From: Burkholderiaceae bacterium 16 | Lineage (GTDB): Bacteria > Pseudomonadota > Gammaproteobacteria > Burkholderiales > Burkholderiaceae | Assembly (NCBI GenBank): GCA_000955785.1 | Contig: JYOD01000028.1 | Coordinates: 1 to 41,101 of the forward strand | Length of the DNA: 41,101 bases | Direction of reading: 5' to 3' | Shown: positions 26,382-35,428 of the stretch, in pieces | How positions within the stretch are numbered: the stretch's first letter is position 1 | How the letters are laid out: each line of letters begins with the position of its first letter | Translations under genes and position numbers: made by a program | Notes under the pieces: generated by a model | What the model saw: the letters and a program-made list of their open reading frames with translations, nothing else | What the model was told of the DNA's origin: nothing | The model's database searches: none

Positions 26382-26690
26382 ATGGCAAAGCTAGTGGTGC
26401 TATACAAGAAGCCTGCGGACACGGCGGCGTTCGATTCATATTACTTCTCGACCCATATTCCGATCGCCAAGAAGATCACCGGCCTGCGACGCTACGAGGT
26501 CAGCAGCGGCCCGGTTGCAAGCCCGGCCGGCGATTCGCCATTTCACCTGGTTGCGGTGCTGAGCTTCGATTCGCTGGCGGCGCTCCAGCAGGCAATGGCT
26601 TCGCCTGAGGGCGCCGCAGCAGCAGCTGACGTGGCCAATTTTGCCCAGGCCGGCGTTGACATGCTCATATTCGACACGAAGGAAGTTTAG
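26382..26690 (+). CDS. EthD-domain protein
   Basis: This 102-aa protein has the ferredoxin-like alpha-beta fold of the EthD family: a first strand AKLVVLYKKPADTAAFDSYY, the conserved histidine in FSTHIPIAKKI, GLRRYEVSSGP and a terminal strand DMLIFDTKEV. EthD was found next to cytochrome P450 genes for ether degradation; most relatives are small dimers of unclear, often catabolic or stress-linked function. ggagaaaccacg precedes ATG 26382. No P450 or oxygenase gene is near, so no pathway can be assigned. It appears intact and monocistronic. Confidence 0.88.
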   Translation: MAKLVVLYKKPADTAAFDSYYFSTHIPIAKKITGLRRYEVSSGPVASPAGDSPFHLVAVLSFDSLAALQQAMASPEGAAAAADVANFAQAGVDMLIFDTKEV

Positions 26691-26951
26691 GCCGGCAGTT
26701 CACGGCCCATTTTCTGCGAGAAGGGAATGTGCCCCCTATCACAAGGGCCATGGCAGGCGCCCGGGGAGTTGTCGCCACACCACGAGGGACGCGCGCATGT
26801 GATAGCGATTTGGGCGGATCTTGGCATGCCCCCAACTTCACGCCATCGGGCATGGACCCCACCTCGGCGTACCCAATTCTCGATGCCGTCGCAGGCCTCG
26901 AAACTAGCAGGGTCGCTTTCTTATGCTACCCGATGCGGAAAAACTCTACCG
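26691..26951. other. no recognised gene
   Basis: Short unassigned stretch between the EthD gene and the convergent H-NS-like gene; no clear terminator seen. Confidence 0.3.
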
Positions 26952-27164
26952 TCACCCCGCATTGACCGCCCGCCGCAGCCAGTCCGGCATCTCGCCCGTC
27001 CCGTCCCAGCTCAGCCCCTCGGCATTGCGGTAGCAGACTGAGCGCGGGCTCGGCGGCGGCGCAAAGCACCCGCCCGCCTCCAACTTTTCCATCGTCAGCC
27101 CGTACTCGAGCATCTGCGCCCGGATCCAGCGAATCGCGTCCGCCCGCTCAATTTCCGTTGCCAT
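26952..27164 (-). CDS. H-NS-like mini-protein (copy 1)
   Basis: Starting at ATG 27164, the 70-aa product reads MATEIERADAIRWIRAQMLE, a short helical part, GGCFAPPPSPRSVCYRN as proline-rich linker, and GLSWDGTGEMPDWLRRAVNAG. The C-terminus is the H-NS-type DNA-binding motif (aromatic, WxGxGxxPxWL). The long coiled oligomerisation domain of true H-NS is absent. The frame stays open to 27386, but homology with the second copy at 40238-40498 begins at this methionine. Such proteins probably bind AT-rich foreign DNA or modulate full-length H-NS, which is inference. Both copies lie on the minus strand and bracket the transposon and defence-like region. Confidence 0.8.
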   Translation of the reverse strand: MATEIERADAIRWIRAQMLEYGLTMEKLEAGGCFAPPPSPRSVCYRNAEGLSWDGTGEMPDWLRRAVNAG

Positions 27165-27424
27165 CGTTGCCGTCACGTGGGTTGAGGGGAGCGCCGGCGC
27201 ACCCGGTTCTTCATTCGCGATCGGCCCTTGGCCACCGGCCTTCCGCCGCGCGTCCGTCCGCTCGCGCGGCGCCACGCGCAATTCTGCCAGTAGCTGGCGC
27301 GCCGGCGCCGCTTCGGCCCCGGCCCGCTCGGCCTGGCGAAATGGCACCAGGGCTGGCGCGCGGGACGGCCCATTAGCGTCACGCACGAAGCGTGAACTGC
27401 AGACTGCTTACGTTTGCCGCGAGC

Positions 27425-27676
27425 TCAGGACTCCATACAGCGGGCACGCGGCACCTCGTCAGCATCCGCAGCGTCTTCGGAAACAGGCCGATTCTGCAGG
27501 CGGCTGTGCATCGCCTCGCACCGGCTCAACATCGTATCTGTGGATTCCCCTTCAGCGCTGGCAATGCCAGCTTCAGCGGCGACCCGCAGATATACTTGCC
27601 GGGAGGCCACGGCGACGATCACAAGGATGGCGCCGACGCCGAAGGCTCGGACTGCAATTTGGAGGTATTGCGCCAT
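27425..27676 (-). CDS. small single-span membrane protein, unknown
   Basis: The 83-aa product begins MAQYLQIAVRAFGVGAILVI and VAVASRQVYLRVAA, giving one clear N-terminal transmembrane helix (about residues 8-25), followed by a polar tail with SRCEAMHSRLQNRPVS. I recognise no family. The ribosome-binding site before ATG 27676 is weak. Coding potential is supported mainly by the hydrophobic segment in a GC-rich setting. It may be a real small inner-membrane protein or chance. Confidence 0.45.
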   Translation of the reverse strand: MAQYLQIAVRAFGVGAILVIVAVASRQVYLRVAAEAGIASAEGESTDTMLSRCEAMHSRLQNRPVSEDAADADEVPRARCMES

Positions 27677-27814
27677 GGCGAACCTACACCGTATAGCAGG
27701 AGGTAATTGGCAGTGAGGCTACACGAGGATGTCTCGGGACGGTGCCACGCCGTTGCGGGATTGACACAATCCGGTTCGCCGCGGCGGGTCGGATCGCGCG
27801 TTGCGTGACACCGC

Positions 27815-28078
27815 ATGGCAGTACTGAAGAAAATGTCTCGAAAATCGATCACGGCCTTACCGAACGGCCACTACTGGGCCACGCCCCACGCACCCTTCCC
27901 GCTGGACGGTCCAAACGGCCATGAGGAGGTTTTTCCCGGCGCCCAATGCGTCAGCGACGGCAAATGGGTCACCTTCTATAGGGACGGGGAAGAAGTATGG
28001 GCGTGCAATGCAGTGTATGCTGCCGCCCATTTCGACTTTGCACCGGTTCCCACCAACCGCTCGCCGACGGACAACTGA
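27815..28078 (+). CDS. small hypothetical protein
   Basis: The 87-aa frame reads ITALPNGHYWATPHAPFPLD, AQCVSDGKWVTFYRDGEEVW and ACNAVYAAAHFDFAPVP. Alternating aromatic and charged residues suggest a small beta-rich domain, but no family is known to me. ATG 27815 or ATG 27833 (MSRKSITALP, after gaagaaa) could be the start. It ends about 115 bp before the left end of the Tn5053-like element and so belongs to the flanking DNA. Confidence 0.45.
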   Translation: MAVLKKMSRKSITALPNGHYWATPHAPFPLDGPNGHEEVFPGAQCVSDGKWVTFYRDGEEVWACNAVYAAAHFDFAPVPTNRSPTDN

Positions 28079-28197
28079 GGGTCGGACGGTTCCCCGGGCC
28101 GTCGGGTGCATTTCGCCCCTTCCCAATAGTCGAGTCCATTTTTCGCGGACCGGGCGTTATGTCGAATGTGCCCTCCCGACCGTCTCCAATCGGCTGC

Positions 28198-28245
28198 CGT
28201 TGGTTTGCATAAAATTGTTCCAGATTTTTGCAGAATTTTGTTCCC
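28198..28245. repeat. left end repeats of Tn5053-like element
   Basis: Two binding-site words in the same direction: ggtttgcataaaattgttcc (28202-28221) and tttgcagaattttgttccc (28227-28245 region). The whole 48-bp block recurs in direct orientation at 32903-32950 with 42 matches. Confidence 0.8.
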
Positions 28246-28292
28246 AGTGCTGAACTCGGAACTCCGCGCTGCGCAAATAGGGACGCCGTTTG

Positions 28293-29614
28293 CTACTCTG
28301 CCACCTTCGCTCGCTTCATGCTGCCTTGCTTCCACCTGAAGAGCGCCAGCCCGTGATCAGCTTCGCAAAGTCGGACGCAGTATTTTGGATCGTCGCGCTC
28401 AGAGGGTTTCGAGCCCCGGTCTATATCGTCCAGCCACGTCGTTAGTGCGTCAAGCGCGGATTCAATCTCCCATTCGGCCACGTAGTTCAATAATTCTAGC
28501 AGCGGTGACTCGTAAATCCAGTCACAGCAGGGCCAGACGCTCTGGGTGGTAGACAAATACCCTACTGGCGACAATTTTGCCCCCTCCGTATATGTGATCA
28601 GGCCCGCATCGTACATGTCATGAGACGACGCGATTAGACGCTGGCGCTCACGCTCGATCATGATGTCGGACAGAACCTGCTGATGGGGGCCCCAGCCACG
28701 CTTTAGCTCTGTGAGTGCAACATCAAACGGACATCTGTAATTGCAACGCATCGCTTTATCCGCGCGTACCATGATCCAGCATGACTCCCCGTTGTTGCGG
28801 CCGATTTGCGCCGGGAGAAGCTCAGGTGAAGCTGTTTGAGGCGATCGAGCTCCACTCTTGCGCTGTGCGGAAACGCTTGGCTCTCCAGGTACCACCTGCC
28901 TCCAGGCTCAGCGAGAAGCGACTTTATGCGTCGAGGTGTTGCTTTGAGTGCGCGCAATTGGCCAAACACTTGGGCGAGTGACATGTCCCCGAGCGATTCT
29001 CCGTCTCCTGAACGCCAAATCTCCGCCCGGGCCATGCACGCTGCGGCACAGCTCGCACGCCTCACCCAGTTTTCGAGAGAGGCAACCCGGGATTCGTCGC
29101 GAGCGAGGAAGTCGTTGTTGCCGTAGTACGGCCATGTACCGTTGTGCTTCCGCATGACGCGCCTCAGCGTCGCTATCCTCTGCTCCGGAAGGGTACCGCC
29201 CCGCATTGGGATCCAGACTGATTTTAGCTCGTTCATGTGAAACGGGCACTTTGAAAGCCAGCCCGCTTCATGCAGATAACTGTGGTAGCCGTGTCGCGAA
29301 CATGGCTCACAATAGCGAATGAAATGCCGAGGATCCGAGCTCGCAGAGGGGGCATAATATTCACAATCAGCGAATCTAATGGGGTGCGAGAACACTGCAT
29401 GGATTGACGGTGACGCCTCATGGAGGAGGCAAGATAACCGCGCAATCTCATCGGCGCGAAGCGGTGTTCGCTCGTCCGCAGTAACCTTCAGGAACTTGAA
29501 GCAGGCGCGAGCGCTGAGCCCATTCAGTTCGGCGAATCGCGCCAGGAATGAAAGTCTCGATTCGTATGGCCTTAGATTTCCTGGCCACCAGTTGACTGAC
29601 GGGTAATCCACCAT
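28293..29614 (-). pseudogene. tniQ: TniQ/TnsD-like target selector, frameshifted
   Basis: The first frame (29614-28703) begins MVDYPSVNWWPGNLRPYES and has the TniQ zinc site C102-x2-C105 in RYCEPCSRHGYHSYLHE and C123/H126 in WLSKCPFH. It stays coherent to LDRLKQLHLSFSRR, then loses sense. The coding continues in another frame as NNGESCWIMVRADKAMR and VALTELKRGWGPHQQVLSD, to a stop at 28293. The shift lies between about 28785 and 28815. Joined, the protein would have about 440 residues, between TniQ and TnsD in size. TniQ/TnsD proteins recruit TniB/TnsC to chosen sites. The start lies one base after the tniB stop, so translation was coupled. Confidence 0.75.
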
Positions 29615-29615
29615 T

Positions 29616-30602
29616 TCAGCTACTGACTGAGATAATCCTCATATGGTCGGAGAAGTTGGCTTTTGCAAGTTCACACAGCCAGTTCCTATAGCATGTCACT
29701 TCTTCCCAGTCTCCACCGCTGGCCAGCTGGAATAGGATTGCCTCGGTTGCCTTGGCGACGTGTTGCATTGGAAATTCAAGATGCTTGCCAGCGGTGCCCG
29801 GCGCAAGTTCCACCAGCGCTGCCCACAGTTGCCCGGCACTTCCGGCGAGTCGCCGCCCCGCCGCAAACTGGTCAGGCGCGAAGTGCTGCAAGTAGGGAAC
29901 ACCACTGTCTGGCGGCCACTCCGAATCCATGTCGTAGCCGTTCAAGACGTACTCGATTTCCTCGGGTGAGCGTAGCCCGTGAAACCGCGCGTGCGCAGCC
30001 ATGAATCGGGCCGCAATATGCGCGTTGCCAGTGCTTGCCATATACTCGTGCCGATAGTTCAACTGGTGAGAACCGACTGAAAAGACGCTGAGCAGATAGC
30101 CCTCACCCTCATAGCCCAGATCGTTCTGTAGCCCGACCAGCCATTTCCACTCCCGAAAGGTCAGGTCCTGCGCCTCATCGATCAGGAGTACGACGTAGTT
30201 CCTTTGTGCATTGTTCGCGATCGCGATAAAGCGATGCTTGCACAGGTAGATCGCCTCGGCTTTCTTGGGCGGCTTCGTCGGATGGGCAAACTCGAAGCGT
30301 GACGCCAGCAAGATCTGGTGCCAGAACCCCGCTTCGCTGGTCTGGCTGTCGGGACGCCGATTCCACACCACCAAGGGCACCGCAGCGTTGAAGCGCTCTT
30401 CCAGCACCTTGGCAACGTACCACTGCACACAACGCGTCTTTCCCAGCCGAGAAGCGCCATAGACGTAGCCGCCGGGGCTCTGCTGTTCGATCCAGTCGCC
30501 CACCTGTTTAATCATCTCGTGCATCGGCGGCGTGTACACGGCGTACTGCTTGGTCACGATGCAGTGTCGGGGATCGATGCGTTCGGGCAGTGAGAATGTC
30601 AT
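29616..30602 (-). CDS. tniB: TniB/TnsC-like AAA ATPase
   Basis: This 328-aa protein has Walker A GASRLGKTR (49-57), of the special form seen in TniB and TnsC regulators, and Walker B VVLLIDEAQDL (137-147). Such ATPases form filaments on target DNA and connect the target selector with the transposase. It starts three bases after the tniA stop and ends one base before the tniQ start, so the three genes are one operon. Length agrees with TniB (about 300-330 aa). It is the only tni gene here without an obvious lesion. Confidence 0.9.
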   Translation of the reverse strand: MTFSLPERIDPRHCIVTKQYAVYTPPMHEMIKQVGDWIEQQSPGGYVYGASRLGKTRCVQWYVAKVLEERFNAAVPLVVWNRRPDSQTSEAGFWHQILLASRFEFAHPTKPPKKAEAIYLCKHRFIAIANNAQRNYVVLLIDEAQDLTFREWKWLVGLQNDLGYEGEGYLLSVFSVGSHQLNYRHEYMASTGNAHIAARFMAAHARFHGLRSPEEIEYVLNGYDMDSEWPPDSGVPYLQHFAPDQFAAGRRLAGSAGQLWAALVELAPGTAGKHLEFPMQHVAKATEAILFQLASGGDWEEVTCYRNWLCELAKANFSDHMRIISVSS

Positions 30603-30605
30603 GGC

Positions 30606-32657
30606 CTATTTGGACTGAGCCATTCGGCGCGGAGGCAGCGTGGATTCGGACTCGTGGCCCCGCGCCCCGGGCCCAGCCTCTTGTGGAGAGCGCCGGCCGG
30701 TAACTTTTCCTCCAGACGGGCTATCGGTTCCCGGGGCACGGCCGGCGACGTCGCCCCGTGCCGCCGCGGCGTCAAACATGGTTGCCCCGATCGAGCTGTT
30801 GGCTGCTGCGGCCAGGATGCGCCTCGCCTCGAGGTAGGCGGGGTGGACCGGCAATCTGTGGTTTGTCTGGCTTTCCACATAGCGCAGGAATACTTCGATG
30901 GCGTCAGCGCCGGCTGGAATCGTGAACTGCCCACGGGCGCAGGCTTGGCAAACCGCAGCACGGACTGCCAGGCTGTGTGGCGACAAGTTCCAAGGCGGCG
31001 CTGCCCGCAGCACACCTAGCGACATGCCATCCAGGGTGGAAGCCAGTGCGATGCGACAGTCATCCTCCTGGTGACAGGTCACCCAGATCTCTGCGCCGAC
31101 CAGGTCCTGCCGGTTGTGAAGCACCTCGTTGGTATAGCGGCTGTAATAGAACTCAACGAAAGGGGCACGCCCTACCTCCGCGCCACCTCGCAGGCGACAG
31201 CGTTTGCGGACGCTAAACAGGGCTTGCACGACCGCGGGGTCGGCGTGACGGGGATTGCGCTCCCCATGCTGGGCTAGGAACCGGGCATAGGCTAGCGGCG
31301 TACGGTTAGCGATTCCCCGATGGGGCGTCGCGTTATAGTTGGCGATGAGCACGTCCAGCAATTCTTCCGCATACTCGTACTGGAAACGACTGGCAAGCGC
31401 GACCGCTTCCGGTTCTTTGCCCTTGCGATCGTGTGGTTTGGCGCCAGTCGTGCTGGATAGGCGCTGGAATCCCTGGCCGGCCAAGTTGCGGAAAAACGCC
31501 TCAATGAAGGGACGATCATCCTTGCTTCGCCGTTTCGAGAAAGAGGTTTTCGGATCCAGCAATGCCGAGCCGACCGCGTCTCGCAGCGCATCGCGAACAT
31601 GTTGACAGGTCTCCGCAAGGGCGCCATCTACGCTGGTCTCGTCCCAGCACAGGCCCACGAAATCCTCGCCCGCTGCGGCAAGGAGTCCTGCATCGGGCAG
31701 ATACGGCGTATCGCTGAAACTCACCGGACGGGGAGACCATAGCCCCAACGCCCGTTTGATGGCGCGCAGCACGTCGTCGCTAGAGACCTCGCGTCTTATG
31801 CTGAAGTAGTAGCCGACCACAGCACGCGAGACGACCTCCAGGATAACGATGACCCAGAGGCGATGAACGATCTTCTCCTGAAAGCCGCCACCCATCAGAG
31901 GCAGCGAGACGCAGAAGCGACCATCGAGCTTGTGCGCATCCATCTCGACGCGTTGCATGAATTTCAGGGCTGGTCGGCCGGTTCCGTCCCCTGTCTTGAG
32001 TTTGGAGACTAGATCCGGACCACCCGTGGCCGCGGCCAGAGATCTGGGGTCAGTTGCCAGCAAACTGTCGATATACCGGCAAACCGAAAAGTAGCCCTGG
32101 CTGGATGTGTTGAATGGCCACTCGCTTCGCGCCTCGTATCCGAGCCCGCGAAGTTGCTCCAGAAACCATGCGCAATGCCGCCGTCGCGACCGCCTGGTTT
32201 CCACCAACCGCTTGCCCGAGACGCCGGCACGGATGCGGGCATCGAACGCTTCGCGCAAATCCGGATGGCAATCCAAGAGCGCCTGCATCGCCCCTACGGC
32301 CCCCCTACCAAACGGGTCCACTTGAATCTTTACGCGGCGCCGATAAGGCCGTACCCGGAACCAAGGTACGAGCCCACGCCAACCATATGGTCTTCAATCG
32401 GGGTGAGTTTCAAGGCAACGCTCCCGAATCAGTCGGTAGGCCTGTTTGGCTCCGAGGGATGTCTGCTGCTTCAGGACGCGTGTCGTAGCGCCGCTAAGGT
32501 ACAGCTCCACTGCGAGCTTTCTCGCAAAGTAAAGGGCACGCCTATTGCCCTCAAGTGCCCCCTCGTCCGGGGTCGGCCACTGTGACGTGTCGATAGTGTT
32601 GCCGCCAACTATCCGGCGGGCGCAAGAGTCGCCGTGTCCAATATCGCCTGCTTCCAT
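30606..32657 (-). pseudogene. tniA: TniA/TnsB-like transposase with one in-frame TGA
   Basis: ATG 32657 follows gaggatttgcc and begins MEAGDIGHGDSCARRIVGGN. The N-terminal helix-turn-helix part (AVELYLSGATTRVLKQQTSL, GAKQAYRLIRERCLETHPD) meets TGA at 32394-32396 and resumes in the same frame as RPYGWRGLVPWFRVRPYRRR, then VDPFGRG. The remaining 571 codons hold the integrase-type DDE core: D in VEMDAHKLDGR, D in LCWDETSVDGAL, E in KDDRPFIEAFFRNL, and a Mu-type C-terminal domain. Total length is about 683 codons, normal for TnsB/TniA. The lost codon was probably CGA or GGA. Internal initiation at 32321 would lack end-binding helices. Confidence 0.85.
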
Positions 32658-32763
32658 GGCAAATCCTCGAGTGGGGGCCGTTGAAACAACGAGAGGATCA
32701 CAAGGAACGATAGAGCGGCAACGGTAGAGAGAGCAAGCCCGTGATCGGCCGATGCGTTGGGAA

Positions 32764-32950
32764 AGGAACAAAATTACTCAAAACGTCGACCGGAGGAACA
32801 ATGTTCTGCAAAATTTCTTGACATAAAATTGTTCCCGGCGCCTCGGAAACGGCCAGCTGGCGAGCGCCCAGCAGGAACAAAATTATGCAAACCGACGCCA
32901 GACGTTGGTTTGCATAATTTTGTTCCCGATCTTTGCAGCATTTTATTCCC
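32764..32950. repeat. right-end repeat cluster, including a second left-end copy
   Basis: Six copies of the ggaacaaaattatgcaaa word occur, with mixed orientation: forward near 32765, 32784 and 32874, reversed near 32822, 32907 and 32928. Copies at 32874-32893 and 32907-32926 are a perfect 20-bp inverted repeat. The forward set forms the right end; the block 32903-32950 duplicates the left end (28198-28245). The remaining stretch to 33257 holds no recognised gene. Confidence 0.75.
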
Positions 32951-33257
32951 GACCCCCATGGCTAGCACGCTGGAGAGCGATTCAGGCGGCAGGCGCAGCA
33001 CCACCGGCATGACCGGCGCACCTGGCAGCGACCGTATTTGCATAGCCGAATCTCGTCTATCGGATCATTGGTTGCCAGCAGCTGGCGCGCGAGCGCGGCT
33101 ATCCGCTTCGCCCCGCTCGGGCCCTGCCAACCTGGTAAGCACCCTGCTTGCCAAGGAGGTCACTCGGCTTCTGGGACTCATCCGTTCGGCCGATTTCCCG
33201 TGACCAATTCGAGAATCACACTGGAAGCTAACGCGAACTTGTACTGCGGGGGCTCTA

Positions 33258-34196
33258 ATGACCGTGAGATTTGTTACCGGACCAAACCTATGGGAAGAGC
33301 TTCGGATTGCGGCCGCCAGTGCACATGTTAGATACGCTGCCGTCGCATATATAACGGACTTTGACGCGTTACCGTGGGCTGCCGGCGACATCATGGTGAT
33401 CGATGCCTCGGATCGCGCAATTGCAAGCGGTGCTACCAGCGTGGGTGCTTTGCGCGCTCTTCATCTACTTGAGGTAAAGATCTATTCAGTTCCGAATCTG
33501 CACGCCAAAGTGTACGTTTTTGGTGACCAAGTGTTCGTCGGCTCGGCAAATCTCTCCACTTCAGCGCAGTCTCGACTAATCGAGGCCGGAACAATTTCGC
33601 AGGATTCACAAATGCTGCGCGACGCACGGGACTTCGTCTTTTCTCTCCGCGACAAGGGAGACGTTATTGACGATTCTTTTCTTTCTCGTGCGGACAAAAT
33701 TCCCGTATCAGCTTCAGCTTCCTCGTCACCCGCTGAGTTTGACAACGAGGAGCATCTCCCAGCCACCCTCTGGCGCCTCAAGACCGCTCCCGTGCGCGAC
33801 ATATACAACATGCGAGCCTACTTTCTCGCACTCATAGAAGCCCAAATCGGGCCTAGGCCGCTACCTGGCCTTCCATTTCGCTTATGGATAGGTAGTAGTC
33901 GAAGTGAGACGTTTGATAGCCACGTTGTCAAAAATTTTCTCGTTCCTCAAGGCGGGGATATCTATCTTCTTACAGCAGATGGTATCGATGAATTTTGGAC
34001 AAAGCCAGCGGTACGTGTCAAGCGGACGCGTGTTGAAGGATTTCTCATGGCCATTAGGACAGGATCTACTCGTCTGTTGCCAGACAAATATTTCCGTCAT
34101 GAGTTAGAACCGTTTTTACCATTAACCTCCGACATTGCTAAACGACGAGGAGGACTGCCGCCGCCAGAATGGAAGACATTACATTCGTCTTTGTGA
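33258..34196 (+). CDS. phospholipase D-like (HKD) family protein
   Basis: The 312-aa product carries one HKD motif, LHAKVYVFGDQVFVGSANLS (H82, K84, then G95-S96-x-N98). The N-terminal half begins VRFVTGPNLWEELRIAAASA and is the PLD catalytic fold; the second half has no motif I recognise. Single-HKD proteins work as dimers and include nucleases of restriction and defence systems as well as lipases. No signal peptide is present, so it should act in the cytoplasm, favouring nucleic acid as substrate. The gene starts about 300 bp right of the second transposon end and is followed after 14 bp by an exported protein gene in the same direction. It is intact and less GC-rich than its flanks, which suggests transfer. 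Confidence 0.85.
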   Translation: MTVRFVTGPNLWEELRIAAASAHVRYAAVAYITDFDALPWAAGDIMVIDASDRAIASGATSVGALRALHLLEVKIYSVPNLHAKVYVFGDQVFVGSANLSTSAQSRLIEAGTISQDSQMLRDARDFVFSLRDKGDVIDDSFLSRADKIPVSASASSSPAEFDNEEHLPATLWRLKTAPVRDIYNMRAYFLALIEAQIGPRPLPGLPFRLWIGSSRSETFDSHVVKNFLVPQGGDIYLLTADGIDEFWTKPAVRVKRTRVEGFLMAIRTGSTRLLPDKYFRHELEPFLPLTSDIAKRRGGLPPPEWKTLHSSL

Positions 34197-34210
34197 CTTG
34201 GGGAAAGATC

Positions 34211-34624
34211 ATGTCAAGGCGTTTACCGCTTCAGTATATTGTTATGTGCATGGCATCGCTTGTCATTTCCGACCGCGTACTTGCACGGCCACCATCTCAG
34301 CCTTGGCCAACCAACAAGGAACTCTGCAAGGCAGGGATCTCAATTTTGATGGGCAGAGATCCGCGCATCATGAAGATCGACAGCACGGATGGTGCGGTCG
34401 TCTACCTATCATATATTCGCCCAGATGATCGATCCCTATGGAGTTACCGTTGCAAGATCGAAGGCAACCGCATCATCTGGGCTTCTTCAACTGGTCGCTG
34501 GAGGACTCATCCATTGGATGAGGTGATCACCTTCAGTGTGAGCGGTGATAGGCTTCACTTGGATCAGGCATATAGCGATCATAGCGCCGCAAAGAAAACG
34601 TTTACACGCGCCCAACTCAAATAG
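34211..34624 (+). CDS. exported protein of unknown function
   Basis: From ATG 34211 (preceded by ggggaaagatc) the 137-aa product has a signal peptide, LPLQYIVMCMASLVISDRVL with cleavage near ARP, and a mature domain reading LCKAGISILMGRDPRIMKID, VVYLSYIRPDDRSLWSYRCK and GNRIIWASSTGRWRTHPLDE. The pattern suggests a small secreted beta-rich domain; I have the impression of similar proteins on other proteobacterial mobile elements but know no function. It lies 14 bp after the PLD gene, so the two are probably co-transcribed. A longer start at 34169 would mask the signal peptide and overlap the PLD gene. Confidence 0.75.
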   Translation: MSRRLPLQYIVMCMASLVISDRVLARPPSQPWPTNKELCKAGISILMGRDPRIMKIDSTDGAVVYLSYIRPDDRSLWSYRCKIEGNRIIWASSTGRWRTHPLDEVITFSVSGDRLHLDQAYSDHSAAKKTFTRAQLK

Positions 34625-34783
34625 CGGCGACGGCTGCACTTCTTTTCGTAATCCCATGAGGGGGACTGCCGCTTTTTTCGCTGTTCCGGGATATCAGGCG
34701 GAGAAGATCGATTCTTTGCGAACCGTCTACCGATGCAACATAGTTTTTAGTATGCGTGCACTATCGCAGGCCTTGCTCGAGAG

Positions 34784-35428
34784 TCATGGCGCCTCCAGTG
34801 TCGTCTCGTCCAACGCAGCGACGCGGTGTGCGACGACCGCCGTCGGTTCGGCCCTGGGCGGCGCCAGATCGATCCGCCCGCGCTCCGTCAGTTGTCTGGC
34901 CTGGTGTTCGCCGAACTGGCGGACCAGATGCTCAAGCAGATAATCCTGCCGGGGCTGTCCAAATACCATGCGATACAGGACCAAGCTCTTTTGTACGCGC
35001 CTGTAGCGCTGCTCGTCCTTGCTGTATTGCATGGTGAATACGCGGCGTTCCACCTTCGTACCGCCGGGCGGTTCATAGATCCAGAACGGCACCAGGTCCG
35101 ACGCCTCCGGTTCGCGGCTGGCGCGTGCCAGATCGAACAGGCATTTCCCTGGATCCTCGCCGTCCTGCCATGCGGACCGGAGTGCGTCGAGACCAAACGC
35201 GCGCGCCACATTCTTGCGCACGGCATACCCTTTGTAGCGATGCACACGCCCTTCACGTTGCTCAAGGTCGACGGGATTTGAAGGCAGGTTCCAATGGACC
35301 AGCGAATGGCACCAGGTATGGAAATCCAGCCCTTCCTGACCGACCGACGTAGATGCCAAAACAAATGGTCTGAACGGCGAGTTGAACGCGGCCCGGACCG
35401 TATTCCGCCACGGCGTGCGCGCTGACAA
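34784..35428 (-). pseudogene. superfamily 2 helicase, C-terminal remnant
   Basis: The frame reads AAFNSPFRPFVLASTSVGQE and GLDFHTWCHSLVHWNLPSNP, VDLEQREGRVHRYKGYAVRK, the motif V-VI region of a DEAD/SNF2-like helicase with the arginine finger in QREGRVHR. About 200 C-terminal residues remain. The ATPase half (motifs I-IV) is missing: at about 35390-35400 the sequence switches directly to the PLD-like gene. A deletion thus removed the end of the PLD gene and most of the helicase gene. The usual length would be well over 900 residues. It was the third gene of the DUF6361 operon. Confidence 0.8.

Larger units (their letters stand above)
28195..32900 (-). mobile_element. Tn5053-like transposon (tniA-tniB-tniQ)
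   Basis: The 4.7-kb element has outer ends TGCCGTTGGTTTGCAT (28195-28210) and, in reverse complement, TGGCGTCGGTTTGCAT (32885-32900); over 27 bases 23 agree. Inside each end lie further copies of a ggaacaaaattntgcaaa word, the expected transposase-binding repeats. Genes run leftward: tniA (DDE transposase), tniB (AAA ATPase), tniQ. There is no tnsA and no resolvase, and no cargo between the ends. Flanking pentamers (tcggc and gacgt) do not match. tniA has a stop and tniQ a frameshift, so the element is probably inactive. Related elements insert by target-selecting TniQ/TnsD proteins. Confidence 0.82.

Noticed and set aside
14095..32396. TGA codons in tnpA and tniA as selenocysteine or recoded codons
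   Set aside because: The replaced positions are not at a catalytic cysteine, no SECIS-like element was seen, and TAA lesions in other genes fit simple decay.
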